A stretch of 12,452 nt of DNA from JAZDMK01 sp043800975 (GCA_043800975.1 JAZDMK010000289.1:1-12452); one strand, 5' to 3'; shown: positions 1 to 6,614, counted from the stretch's first letter. Notes: generated by a model not told the origin, from the letters alone. Numbers and translations: made by a program.

Positions 1-234
1 CTTGATCAAGGGTGGGTAACTATATGTCATATTCCTCCCGGAAATCCATCCAATGCCCATACCATTACAATTTCAATTAATGCACTTCCTGCTCATCTTG
101 CACATGGCGATAACATTGGATCTTGCAGTGGGGATGGCGGAAAAATTTATTACACAACATTCCACAATCATGCATCAGGAGTTATTAATCCAAGTGTTAA
201 AAAGATTCTTGAATACTTCATTGTGAGTCTCTAA
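1..234 (+). CDS. C-terminal end of a large secreted protein with a CHIPPGNP/HGD motif (partial)
   Basis: Frame 1 is open from the left edge to a TAA, giving 77 residues; the start lies outside the window. The first half carries CHIPPGNPSNAHTI (residues 9-22) and PAHLAHGDNIGSC (residues 30-42). I recognise this Cys/His motif from the C-terminal parts of many secreted Bacteroidota proteins. Its fixed C9, H10, H20, H32, H35 and C42 could bind a metal, but that is inference. The second half, GKIYYTTFHNHASG followed by a helix ending in ILEYFIVSL, resembles the last strand and helix of ThuA-like or glutamine-amidotransferase-fold domains found at the ends of such proteins. The product is therefore probably an exported multidomain protein; its main activity cannot be judged from this fragment. 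A strong terminator follows 20 bases after the stop. Confidence 0.75.
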   Translation, partial: LDQGWVTICHIPPGNPSNAHTITISINALPAHLAHGDNIGSCSGDGGKIYYTTFHNHASGVINPSVKKILEYFIVSL

Positions 235-254
235 TTTTAAAAAAAAACAATACG

Positions 255-286
255 AAAAAAGCTGTCCTCTTGGACAGCTTTTTTTT
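255..286 (+). terminator. Rho-independent terminator
   Basis: A GC-rich stem GCTGTCC (261-267) pairs with GGACAGC (272-278) across a TCTT tetraloop. A-run and T-run flanks (255-260 with 279-284) extend the stem and leave an 8-T tail. It ends transcription of the partial upstream gene. Because the flanks are symmetric it could also work on the minus strand. Confidence 0.9.
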
Positions 287-288
287 GT

Positions 289-296
289 TAGTTTTG
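289..296 (+). promoter_or_regulatory. Candidate -7 box TAGTTTTG for dacB
   Basis: TAGTTTTG fits the Bacteroidota -7 consensus TAnnTTTG exactly and ends only 4 bases before the ATG at 301. No TTTG-like -33 box is present at N19; that position (266-269) lies in the terminator stem. If used, the transcript would begin at or next to the start codon, that is, leaderless or nearly so. Confidence 0.5.
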
Positions 297-300
297 CGTC

Positions 301-1785
301 ATGGTGAAAAAAAAAATCATTAGTACTTTATTCATTTTTGTTTTTCTGTCTTTTTCATTAAAAGCGCAGGAGGATACGAATAGAGTATATGTAAATTTAA
401 TGAATGCCGTGCAGAAACTTAAAAATGATCCATCCATAAAACCGGATCATTGGGGTTTTAGTTTTGGGAATGCAGACAGTGGAAAAATAATTTGCGGTTA
501 CAATACTCAAAAGCTTCTTATTCCGGCTTCCACCATGAAGATTATTGCAACAGCTACAGCCACAGGAATTGCTGGTCCCGATTATCGCTTTTCAACTTCT
601 CTTGGATTTTCAGGAAAAATAATCAATGATACTATCTTAAAAGGAAATTTGATTATCATTGGAAATGGCGATCCAACACTGGGTTCCGCATACACAGGCA
701 GAAATGATTCCGCAATATTTGCACGCTGGGTTAATGCTGTAAAGACACTTGGAATAAAAGTTATTGATGGCTCTGTCATCAGTGAAGCACGTTCGTATGA
801 ATATCCAGCAATTCACCCAAGCTGGAACGAGGGTGATCTGGGCAATTATTATGGCGCCGGAATATGGGCGTTGAATATGAAAGACAATGCGTATGACATC
901 TGGTTCAAACCTTCAAAAAGGGTTGGAAATCCTGCACCTATAAAACATATTATTCCGGATGTGCCATGCTTAAAAATTGAGAATCTGGTTAGGACAGGTC
1001 GCATCGGAAGTGGTGATAAAGTAAACATTTACACATCGGACAATGATTGTGACAGAATCTGTCGTGGTACTATACCTGCTGGTGTTGATTCATTTTGTGT
1101 ATCGGGTTCTATCCCCAACGTTCCACTTTATTGCGCAAATGCTCTTACGAATGAATTAAAAAAAGCGGGGATCTCAGTTTTAAATAAACCTGCTGCCTGG
1201 ATTTCTGGTGGAACAGCAGCTTCCGCAATTCCTCCCGAAATAATTGATACTGTACTTTCACCTGTTTTAAGCGATATTATTAAAGCGACTAATTATTATA
1301 GTATTAATGTTTTTGCAGAAGGTCTTTTCCGCGCCTGTGGTTACTTGCAATACGGAAAAGGTTCTTCCCGAAATGGGACCAAGGCAGTTATCGAATACTG
1401 GAAGAAAAAAAACATACGCTTTTCTGACACATGCATTATTGATGGATGTGGGCTTTCGCCAAAAAATAAAATTTCTCCACTGCAATTTTTTCAAATGTTA
1501 TCTGCCATAAAAAAGGAATCCTATTATTATTCATTTTTCAATTCATTAGCTGTTTCAGGACAAACTGGAACTTTGAAACATGTGTGCAAGGGAACAACTG
1601 CAGAAGGAAGGATTCATGCCAAAAGCGGGTATTTAAAAACTGCCAGAGCCTATGCTGGATATATTATAGGGAAGAAAGGAACTGTTTATTCTTTTGCAAT
1701 AATGATCAATAATTATAGTTGTTCCGCTTCTGCAGCACGTCAGAAAATGGAAAAATTAATGATCCTGATGGCTGAATTTGATTAA
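301..1785 (+). CDS. dacB: D-alanyl-D-alanine carboxypeptidase/endopeptidase (PBP4 family, peptidase S13)
   Basis: This is a penicillin-binding protein that trims the terminal D-Ala of peptidoglycan stem peptides or cuts D-Ala-mDAP cross-links in the periplasm. Residues 1-23 are a signal peptide (lysines, then a hydrophobic core, ending LKAQ). The active-site series is complete: SxxK is S77-T-M-K80, SxN is S334-I-N336, and the KTG-like box is K441-S-G443. A large insert lies between the first two, as expected for the S13 family. It includes GNGDPTLGS (121-129). The family motif DGSGLSxxNxxSP is present as DGCGLSPKNKISP (381-393), with Cys replacing Ser. The length of 494 aa is usual. There are 11 cysteines in the mature part, which is many for an exported enzyme. 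The ATG is chosen because it gives the intact signal peptide. No Shine-Dalgarno sequence is visible. Confidence 0.93.
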   Translation: MVKKKIISTLFIFVFLSFSLKAQEDTNRVYVNLMNAVQKLKNDPSIKPDHWGFSFGNADSGKIICGYNTQKLLIPASTMKIIATATATGIAGPDYRFSTSLGFSGKIINDTILKGNLIIIGNGDPTLGSAYTGRNDSAIFARWVNAVKTLGIKVIDGSVISEARSYEYPAIHPSWNEGDLGNYYGAGIWALNMKDNAYDIWFKPSKRVGNPAPIKHIIPDVPCLKIENLVRTGRIGSGDKVNIYTSDNDCDRICRGTIPAGVDSFCVSGSIPNVPLYCANALTNELKKAGISVLNKPAAWISGGTAASAIPPEIIDTVLSPVLSDIIKATNYYSINVFAEGLFRACGYLQYGKGSSRNGTKAVIEYWKKKNIRFSDTCIIDGCGLSPKNKISPLQFFQMLSAIKKESYYYSFFNSLAVSGQTGTLKHVCKGTTAEGRIHAKSGYLKTARAYAGYIIGKKGTVYSFAIMINNYSCSASAARQKMEKLMILMAEFD

Positions 1786-1837
1786 AGCCCTTTATTAAAA
1801 AGCCTTTCGGACAATTAAAAATTTTAATAAAAAAAGC

Positions 1838-1890
1838 TTGCGTTTCGATTTTTTTCTTATTTTTCGGGACTTTTGGAACATATAAATTTA
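1838..1890 (+). promoter_or_regulatory. Candidate ilvE promoter region (two possible -7 boxes)
   Basis: The 110-base gap before ilvE holds two imperfect matches. One is CTTG (1837-1840), N17, TATTTTTC (1858-1865), which leaves a 5' leader of about 25 bases. The other is TTTT (1860-1863), N19, TAAATTTA (1883-1890), which ends 5 bases before the ATG. Neither is exact and the AT-rich context makes chance matches likely. There is no convincing terminator after dacB, so read-through from dacB is also possible. Confidence 0.3.
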
Positions 1891-1895
1891 ATTTT

Positions 1896-2930
1896 ATGAA
1901 CATAGACTGGAAAAACCTGCCGTTTGGGTACTACAAAACCGATTACAATCTTCGCTGTTACTATCGTGATGGGAAATGGGGTGAAATTGAAGTGTCCGAT
2001 TCGGAATACATTAATCTGCATATGGCTGCTACTGCTCTGCATTACGGTCAGGAAGCATTTGAAGGAATGAAAGCATTCCGTGGAAAAGACGGAAAAGTGC
2101 GCATTTTCCGATGGGAAGAAAACTGGAAAAGAATGAACAATTCTGCTAAAGGCATTATGATGGCTGAAGTTCCGAGTGAAATTTTTAAAGAAGCCATTTT
2201 TAAAGCCATTCAACTAAATGCATGTTTTATACCGCCCTATGAATCGGGTGCTTCACTGTATCTTCGGCCATTACTAATTGGAAGTGGCGAACAAGTTGGT
2301 GTTAAAGCTGCTACAGAATACTTATTTATGGTGTTTGCAACGCCAGTTGGTCCTTACTTTAAGGAAGGATTTAAACCTGTAAAAATGCAAATCGTGCGCG
2401 ATATTGATCGTGCAGCACCGCTGGGAACAGGAAATATTAAAGTGGGTGGAAATTATGCTGCCAGCCTGCGCGCATTAGATCGTGCCCACAACGAAGGATT
2501 TGCTTCAGCACTGTTTGTTGATGCAAAGGAGAAAAAATACATTGATGAAGCAGGTCCTGCTAATTTCTTTGGAATAAAAGGCAACACTTATGTAACCCCA
2601 GCGTCTCCAACAATACTTCCATCCATTACAAACAAGAGTTTGATGGATCTGGCAGCTGATTCAGGAATGATCGTAGAACGTCGTCAGGTTCCTATTGAAG
2701 AGCTTGCTGAGTTTGAAGAAACAGGTGCTTGCGGAACTGCTGCTGTAATTTCTCCTATCCGTGAAATCTATGACCGTGACTCAGGCAAATCTTATCTGTA
2801 TTGTAAAGATGGAAATGCTGGTCCAAAGTCAACAGTTTTATATAACCGTCTTCGTGCTATTCAATACGGTGAAGAAACAGATAAGTTTGGATGGACTGAG
2901 CTTGTAGCAATGGAAGCTGTAAATTCATAA
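1896..2930 (+). CDS. ilvE: Branched-chain amino acid aminotransferase (class IV PLP enzyme)
   Basis: This cytosolic enzyme transfers the amino group between glutamate and the 2-oxo acids of leucine, isoleucine and valine, the last step of their synthesis and the first of their breakdown. The 344-residue length and motifs match the larger BCAT subgroup. GQEAFEGMKAFRG (51-63) is the substrate-side loop. K182 in GTGNIKVGGNYAAS is the expected pyridoxal-phosphate lysine. DEAGPANFF (217-225) carries the conserved Glu that contacts the cofactor. LPSITNKSL (241-249) and GTAAVISPI (280-288) are cofactor phosphate and active-site segments. No other branched-chain synthesis gene is adjacent, so it appears as a stand-alone gene. 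It is followed by a strong hairpin terminator shared with the convergent lipoprotein gene. Confidence 0.95.
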   Translation: MNIDWKNLPFGYYKTDYNLRCYYRDGKWGEIEVSDSEYINLHMAATALHYGQEAFEGMKAFRGKDGKVRIFRWEENWKRMNNSAKGIMMAEVPSEIFKEAIFKAIQLNACFIPPYESGASLYLRPLLIGSGEQVGVKAATEYLFMVFATPVGPYFKEGFKPVKMQIVRDIDRAAPLGTGNIKVGGNYAASLRALDRAHNEGFASALFVDAKEKKYIDEAGPANFFGIKGNTYVTPASPTILPSITNKSLMDLAADSGMIVERRQVPIEELAEFEETGACGTAAVISPIREIYDRDSGKSYLYCKDGNAGPKSTVLYNRLRAIQYGEETDKFGWTELVAMEAVNS

Positions 2931-2955
2931 AAACAAAGATCCAACCTTTACTAAC

Positions 2956-2987
2956 AAAAAAAGCCCTTCAGACCGAAGGGCTTTTTT
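2956..2987. terminator. Bidirectional terminator between ilvE and the lipoprotein gene
   Basis: GCCCTTC (2963-2969) pairs with GAAGGGC (2975-2981) over a 5-base loop, with seven A before and six T after. The A and T tracts make it work in both directions. It lies between two convergent genes, 25 bases after the ilvE stop and 19 bases beyond the end of the minus-strand gene. Confidence 0.92.
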
Positions 2988-3006
2988 AATAATGTATCAT
3001 TTGTAA

Positions 3007-3690
3007 TCAGGTTGCATCCTGAACTACTTGTGTTAAATCTTTGGTTTGTTTTTCAAGTACAATGGTGCATTTTGTGAAGCTGTTCACTGGCCAGCCACCC
3101 CACAGTACATAATTTCCATAATTATCTTTCTTGTTGTAAACAGCAGAAACCTGTTCATCAATGGTCCATGTCATGGTTTTGTTTTTGTCATCAAAGTCTA
3201 CCTTAACGTCCATAAACTTATGATAAATAACCATGTCGAGGTAATCATTCGTAATTCCAAGCATATCTAGAAGTGTAGTCAGTGCTTTTTGCCCGGGTAA
3301 GCCTTCCAGTTTCATTTCCAGAGTGAATCTTTCCTGAACGCCACCGCCGACAAAAAACTCACCTCCGTTAAAGTCAAGCCCGGCATAATTAAATACCTGA
3401 TCAATGAGGGACGCAATCTGAACGTATTTGCTATCGCCGTAAACGACGTACATTAAAAGCGGGCCAGCAGTAGAAATAACGGTATTGTCACTACTCAGAT
3501 GAAAAGCAGTGATTGGGAAATTGAAACGGCTTATTTGATCTGCTCCTGCAGCATCATAAACGTGTTGCACAGTCCACACACCTTCCATGCGTGATTTGGT
3601 TGGTGTTTCATCCTTTGTACAGCCTGTCACAAATAAGAGGGCCAGCGCAAGGGTGAAAAATTGAATACTAAATAGTTTGATTTTTTTCAT
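3007..3690 (-). CDS. Lipoprotein with a lipocalin-like N-terminal motif, function unknown
   Basis: The 227-residue product starts with a lipoprotein signal: basic MKKIK, a hydrophobic core, and a lipobox VTGC with the modified Cys at residue 24. The residues after it (TKDE) are charged. In Bacteroidota, acidic residues near this position favour export to the cell surface, but this is not a textbook export signal. A short GVWTVQHVYDA segment (37-47) resembles the G-x-W first strand of lipocalin-like domains common in small Bacteroidota lipoproteins. The rest appears rich in beta strands, including a segment around residues 167-178 (DDKNKTMTWTID). I recognise no catalytic motif, so binding or a structural role in the envelope is the most that can be inferred. 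It is transcribed alone, with its own promoter and terminator. Confidence 0.8.
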   Translation of the reverse strand: MKKIKLFSIQFFTLALALLFVTGCTKDETPTKSRMEGVWTVQHVYDAAGADQISRFNFPITAFHLSSDNTVISTAGPLLMYVVYGDSKYVQIASLIDQVFNYAGLDFNGGEFFVGGGVQERFTLEMKLEGLPGQKALTTLLDMLGITNDYLDMVIYHKFMDVKVDFDDKNKTMTWTIDEQVSAVYNKKDNYGNYVLWGGWPVNSFTKCTIVLEKQTKDLTQVVQDAT

Positions 3691-3720
3691 AGTATCGGTT
3701 TGATTTTATGATTCGAAGTA

Positions 3721-3728
3721 CAAATATA
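3721..3728 (-). promoter_or_regulatory. -7 box TATATTTG of the lipoprotein gene
   Basis: On the minus strand TATATTTG fits TAnnTTTG exactly and lies 30 bases before the ATG, leaving a leader of roughly 25 bases. No clear TTTG is found 19 bases upstream; the nearest similar tetramer is TTTA at 3752-3755, which is N23 away. Confidence 0.55.
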
Positions 3729-3778
3729 ATAATTTCATTTCTTTAAGGCACTAAAACATGTTTTTTTTTCTGTTATTC

Positions 3779-4522
3779 TCAGAACGGAAACAACCTGAAA
3801 AAATAAGAAAGCGCCAGCATCCAATAGAAATATCCGCCTTTTACTGAAATTCCACCCATTGCTTTAGTCATCCTTCTGGGAATGTACGCAAAGGTCCATC
3901 CCAGAAAGGCGAGGAGAAATGTTAGCATGACCAGACCCATTATTTGAGTTTCTAATGTTTCATATTCAACAATTGCATCATGTCCATATGCAACAATCAC
4001 ATTAACCGGAATGATTGATGCAGCACTGAAGGGAAGCATCATCAGCAGAGCTTTTCTTTTTAGTTTCTCAGGATTCGCAACTTCAGCTGCAGGTTCAAAA
4101 AAACTTTCTTCAGCATCAATATTCCTGAAACTGATATAATGCAGATAATACCATCCTCCAGCAATGACAAAAAAACCAATCAGAATGAATGTAGTTGATA
4201 GTTCCGGCCACATCCCTGACATTGTGGTTGGAATAAATGCACCCAGCATCATGCAGTTAAAAAACAGCGCAACCCAGTCGCTATCATTTACAGTTATTGA
4301 ATTTTTTGAATGTAATTTTTTGCTGAATCGCAGCATTGCATAAAGATAAAGGACTACCGCAGCCAGAAAAAAAATGAGTATGTATACTCCTTCGGTGTTA
4401 CTACCTTTGTCTAATGCATTCAGAAACCAGGTGGTTCCAAGATAACCAATGAATGTATCAATGAGGACAATTGTTAAGTCAAAGAAGAATGACTTGCTTC
4501 TTATGTTAAACGTAGGAAACAT
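3779..4522 (-). CDS. Polytopic membrane protein, unrecognised family
   Basis: I do not recognise this 247-residue protein. It has about six to seven hydrophobic segments: about 14-35, 46-66, 82-100, 109-129, 157-178, 191-212 and 228-243. A charged loop separates the fourth and fifth (DAEESFFEPAAEVANPEKLKRK, near 135-156). There is no signal peptide and no obvious conserved catalytic His/Asp/Cys cluster. It lies 108 bases downstream of the NicO permease gene on the same strand, so it could be read through from the nickel operon. A GTAATTTG sequence (4558-4565) 35 bases before its start could instead be a weak -7 box of its own; the expected -33 position shows nothing. Function is unknown, and a link to nickel is only a positional guess. 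Confidence 0.8.
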   Translation of the reverse strand: MFPTFNIRSKSFFFDLTIVLIDTFIGYLGTTWFLNALDKGSNTEGVYILIFFLAAVVLYLYAMLRFSKKLHSKNSITVNDSDWVALFFNCMMLGAFIPTTMSGMWPELSTTFILIGFFVIAGGWYYLHYISFRNIDAEESFFEPAAEVANPEKLKRKALLMMLPFSAASIIPVNVIVAYGHDAIVEYETLETQIMGLVMLTFLLAFLGWTFAYIPRRMTKAMGGISVKGGYFYWMLALSYFFRLFPF

Positions 4523-4621
4523 ACTAAATTTGTTTTCTAAACTTCGAAATGGAATTGCAAATTACTAAAATAATCTCAAACTACTATGTTTTCGTTATGT
4601 TCAAATAGTTTGCTTTCTACT

Positions 4622-4636
4622 TTGTAAACTTTACAA
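4622..4636. repeat. 15-base perfect inverted repeat at the end of the NicO gene
   Basis: TTGTAAA-C-TTTACAA is a perfect dyad with one central base and overlaps the stop codon of the permease gene (4631-4633). It has no long T tract and no GC, so it is a poor terminator. It may be a protein-binding site or chance in AT-rich DNA. Confidence 0.35.
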
Positions 4637-5362
4637 TCCCAAGAATTCAATCGCAAGTCCGCACAATAAAATCGTTGCTCCAGCAATAGCATGCATGTAG
4701 CGCTCCATCTTCTGCAGAGGGATGAATTTTATACCGGTTAAGGAAAGCAAAACCACAGTCATCATTGTTCCTATAGTGGTCAATGAGAAAACTGCAGTAA
4801 CCATTGCCATTCCGCTTATGCTTTGTTCCGCTGCAGGGTACATCAGAATCGGTATCAATGGTTCACAGGGACCAAATACAAAGATTGTGAACAAAATCCA
4901 CGGCGTCATATTTACTTTCTTCTCCGGCTTATGTTTATGTTCATGCGCTTCCGGAACATGAGCATGGCTTTGTTCATGATTATGCCCGTGAACATGAACT
5001 TCATCCCCGTGCTGATGGAAGTGGCGATGTGGTTTGTTTCGTATGGCTTTTCTCAGCCCCCACAGAAAATAACCAAGACCAAATAAAATGAATAACCATG
5101 CCGCTACATTTCCACGATACCCTTCGATAAACTCCAAACGTGCAACGGCAATGCCCGTTGCTACACCTATCAATCCTATCACAACAGAGCTCAACACATG
5201 TCCTAAGCCACAGAGGAAAGTGATCCACATCGTTTTAACACGGTTCCAGCTTCTGGCTTTAGCCATAACGATAAATGGAATGTAATGATCAGGGCCGGTC
5301 AGGGTATGAAAAAATCCCATAGAAGCGGCAGTAATGACAAGGGCGGTAAGTTCTGGAGACAT
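4631..5362 (-). CDS. NicO/RcnA-like nickel (cobalt) transporter with His-rich loop
   Basis: This inner-membrane carrier of 243 residues has about six membrane segments. The first contains H19 and the D25-H26 pair in FFHTLTGPDHYIP, the signature of NiCoT/NicO-type carriers and of UreH-like proteins. A GLGHVLSS segment (52-59) and FGPCEPLIP (163-171) are further conserved membrane motifs. A cytoplasmic or periplasmic loop at about 110-146 holds 13 histidines between residues 112 and 144, a likely metal-collecting stretch. The gene starts 2 bases after the stop of the outer-membrane barrel gene and lies in the nikR operon, which makes nickel the probable substrate. Control by NikR, usually a repressor of uptake, favours import; RcnA relatives are exporters, so direction is not settled by sequence. 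Confidence 0.85.
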   Translation of the reverse strand: MSPELTALVITAASMGFFHTLTGPDHYIPFIVMAKARSWNRVKTMWITFLCGLGHVLSSVVIGLIGVATGIAVARLEFIEGYRGNVAAWLFILFGLGYFLWGLRKAIRNKPHRHFHQHGDEVHVHGHNHEQSHAHVPEAHEHKHKPEKKVNMTPWILFTIFVFGPCEPLIPILMYPAAEQSISGMAMVTAVFSLTTIGTMMTVVLLSLTGIKFIPLQKMERYMHAIAGATILLCGLAIEFLGL

Positions 5363-5364
5363 AA

Positions 5365-6147
5365 TTAGAATTTTAAAGTGATTCCATATATAAATGAATG
5401 ATGTGTTTCTTCTTTAATAAAATCATGTTCATAGCCAAGACTAAATTCACAATTATCGCTCAGGCAATAATAAAATCCAAGCAAACCAAAAACAGGAAAT
5501 GAATTACTTGTTGGATCAGGACTCTTTTCCATACCCGTATTAAAAACGAAATGAAATTCCTTGCTGAATTTCTTATCAATATTTAGAGAGGCATGCCAGA
5601 TATTTAATGCATCCCCGCAACGGTTTTCATTTTTTAAATATCCGAGATTTGCATTATAACTTATTGTAGGGTATTCAGCAGTCAAAATTAAAAATAACGT
5701 ACAGTTCACTTTTCCGCTTCCAAGACCATCAATATAACTACCCGTTGGAAACGAAACTCCCGGTTTTAAAGCAAAGGATATGTGGTCTTTTTTAAAAAAC
5801 TGATATTTAACTTCGAGATTTATGTCGGAGAACCCTGCGATTTTTGTAATACTGGAATCATCTATAATGGTTGAGAAAAGAAAAGGATAATTTAAAATCA
5901 GGTCACATTTATCAAATAGACCATATGTAAAAACAGGCAATATCTCCGTAGAGTTTTCCATGCATCTGTGCTCACTATGAAAACCTATTCCGTTACTTAA
6001 TTCGACCTGCCCGTTGCCTTTACCTTGCACACCTGTGTTATCAGTAATAAGTGGTAACTGAGAATAACATTCTTCTGGTAAAGCAAAAAATGCCGCTAAA
6101 GCTATTAGAGCTATTTTAAATATTTTGCTTGTTTCAGGAATTAACAT
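5365..6147 (-). CDS. Outer-membrane beta-barrel, MetA-pathway/transporter-like family, in a nickel operon
   Basis: The 260-residue product has a hydrophobic N-terminal segment (about 9-29) that looks like a signal peptide ending near CYSQ. The mature part begins LPLITDNTGVQGKGNGQVEL, a segment I recognise from proteins usually annotated as MetA-pathway phenol degradation-like or simply transporter (PF13557-type). GFSDINLEVKYQFF (105-118) and SFPTGSYIDGLGSGK (132-146) are conserved turns and strands of that family. The chain alternates polar and aromatic strands and ends in Phe (GITLKF), as outer-membrane barrels do. An unusual HSEHRC cluster (57-62) follows the first strand and might bind metal; this is inference. 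It lies 47 bases after nikR and 2 bases before the NicO gene, so an outer-membrane entry or exit path for nickel is the obvious hypothesis. No TonB box was seen. Confidence 0.8.
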   Translation of the reverse strand: MLIPETSKIFKIALIALAAFFALPEECYSQLPLITDNTGVQGKGNGQVELSNGIGFHSEHRCMENSTEILPVFTYGLFDKCDLILNYPFLFSTIIDDSSITKIAGFSDINLEVKYQFFKKDHISFALKPGVSFPTGSYIDGLGSGKVNCTLFLILTAEYPTISYNANLGYLKNENRCGDALNIWHASLNIDKKFSKEFHFVFNTGMEKSPDPTSNSFPVFGLLGFYYCLSDNCEFSLGYEHDFIKEETHHSFIYGITLKF

Positions 6148-6148
6148 A

Positions 6149-6176
6149 ATGTTACTAAATTAAACAATCGTGTTAC
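6149..6176. promoter_or_regulatory. Paired GTGTTAC-like half-sites before the outer-membrane gene
   Basis: On the plus strand ATGTTAC (6149-6155) and GTGTTAC (6170-6176) lie in direct orientation with exactly 14 bases between them. GTGTTAC is the half-site of the NikR operators described in Geobacter and related deltaproteobacteria, where the two halves are inverted at 13-14 bases. Both copies extend to an identical TGTTACTA. The site sits in the 47-base gap between nikR and the barrel gene. It could be a second NikR contact point or an internal operator; the direct orientation is a reason for doubt. Confidence 0.35.
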
Positions 6177-6194
6177 TATTCATTCAAAAAAAAC

Positions 6195-6614
6195 TTATTC
6201 CATATCTGTCATCACCAGCTTACCATGCTTGATGCCCTTGGTTCCGATGATTTTGTCAGCCAGTTTCATCAATTGGGTTGCTTTGCCTTTTACGGCAATG
6301 GTTTCCAAACATAAATCATGGGCCACATGAACATGCTGGGTTGACAGAATTAAATCATGAAAATCATGCTGCACATGCATCAATGTATTATTGAGTTCCC
6401 GCTTATGGTGATCATACACAATAACAATTGCACCGGCCACTACTTTGTTTCCTGACCATTTTTCAGAAACCTGTGAGTTTTTGATCAGGTATCTGAGTGC
6501 TTGCGAACGGTTTGGAAACTGATGGCTGGTAACAAGGCTATCCAGCGATTCCAGAAGATCTTCTTCCAGTGAAACGCCAAACCGAATGACCTGTGATGTG
6601 CTACCTTTTTTCAT
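6195..6614 (-). CDS. nikR: Nickel-responsive transcriptional regulator NikR
   Basis: NikR is a ribbon-helix-helix repressor that binds DNA when nickel fills its C-terminal ACT-like domain. Residues 8-45 form the DNA-binding part: strand VIRFGVS, then helices LEEDLLESLDSLV and NRSQALRYLIK. The reading residues on the strand are R11, G13 and S15, unlike the Arg-Thr-Thr of E. coli. The four square-planar nickel ligands are all present: H83 in VQHDFHD, H94 and H96 in TQHVHV, and C102 in LCLE. The 139-residue length is standard. It is the first gene of an operon with an outer-membrane barrel and a NicO permease. A strong promoter and an imperfect dyad with NikR-type spacing overlap its start, which suggests autoregulation. 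Confidence 0.96.
   Translation of the reverse strand: MKKGSTSQVIRFGVSLEEDLLESLDSLVTSHQFPNRSQALRYLIKNSQVSEKWSGNKVVAGAIVIVYDHHKRELNNTLMHVQHDFHDLILSTQHVHVAHDLCLETIAVKGKATQLMKLADKIIGTKGIKHGKLVMTDME

Noticed and set aside
1814..1828. Perfect dyad ATTAAAA-A-TTTTAAT after dacB
   Set aside because: It is made only of A and T, too weak for a terminator, and expected by chance in this composition.
4395..4401. Exact GTGTTAC NikR-type half-site
   Set aside because: It lies inside a coding region with no partner at 13-14 bases in either orientation, so it is probably chance.
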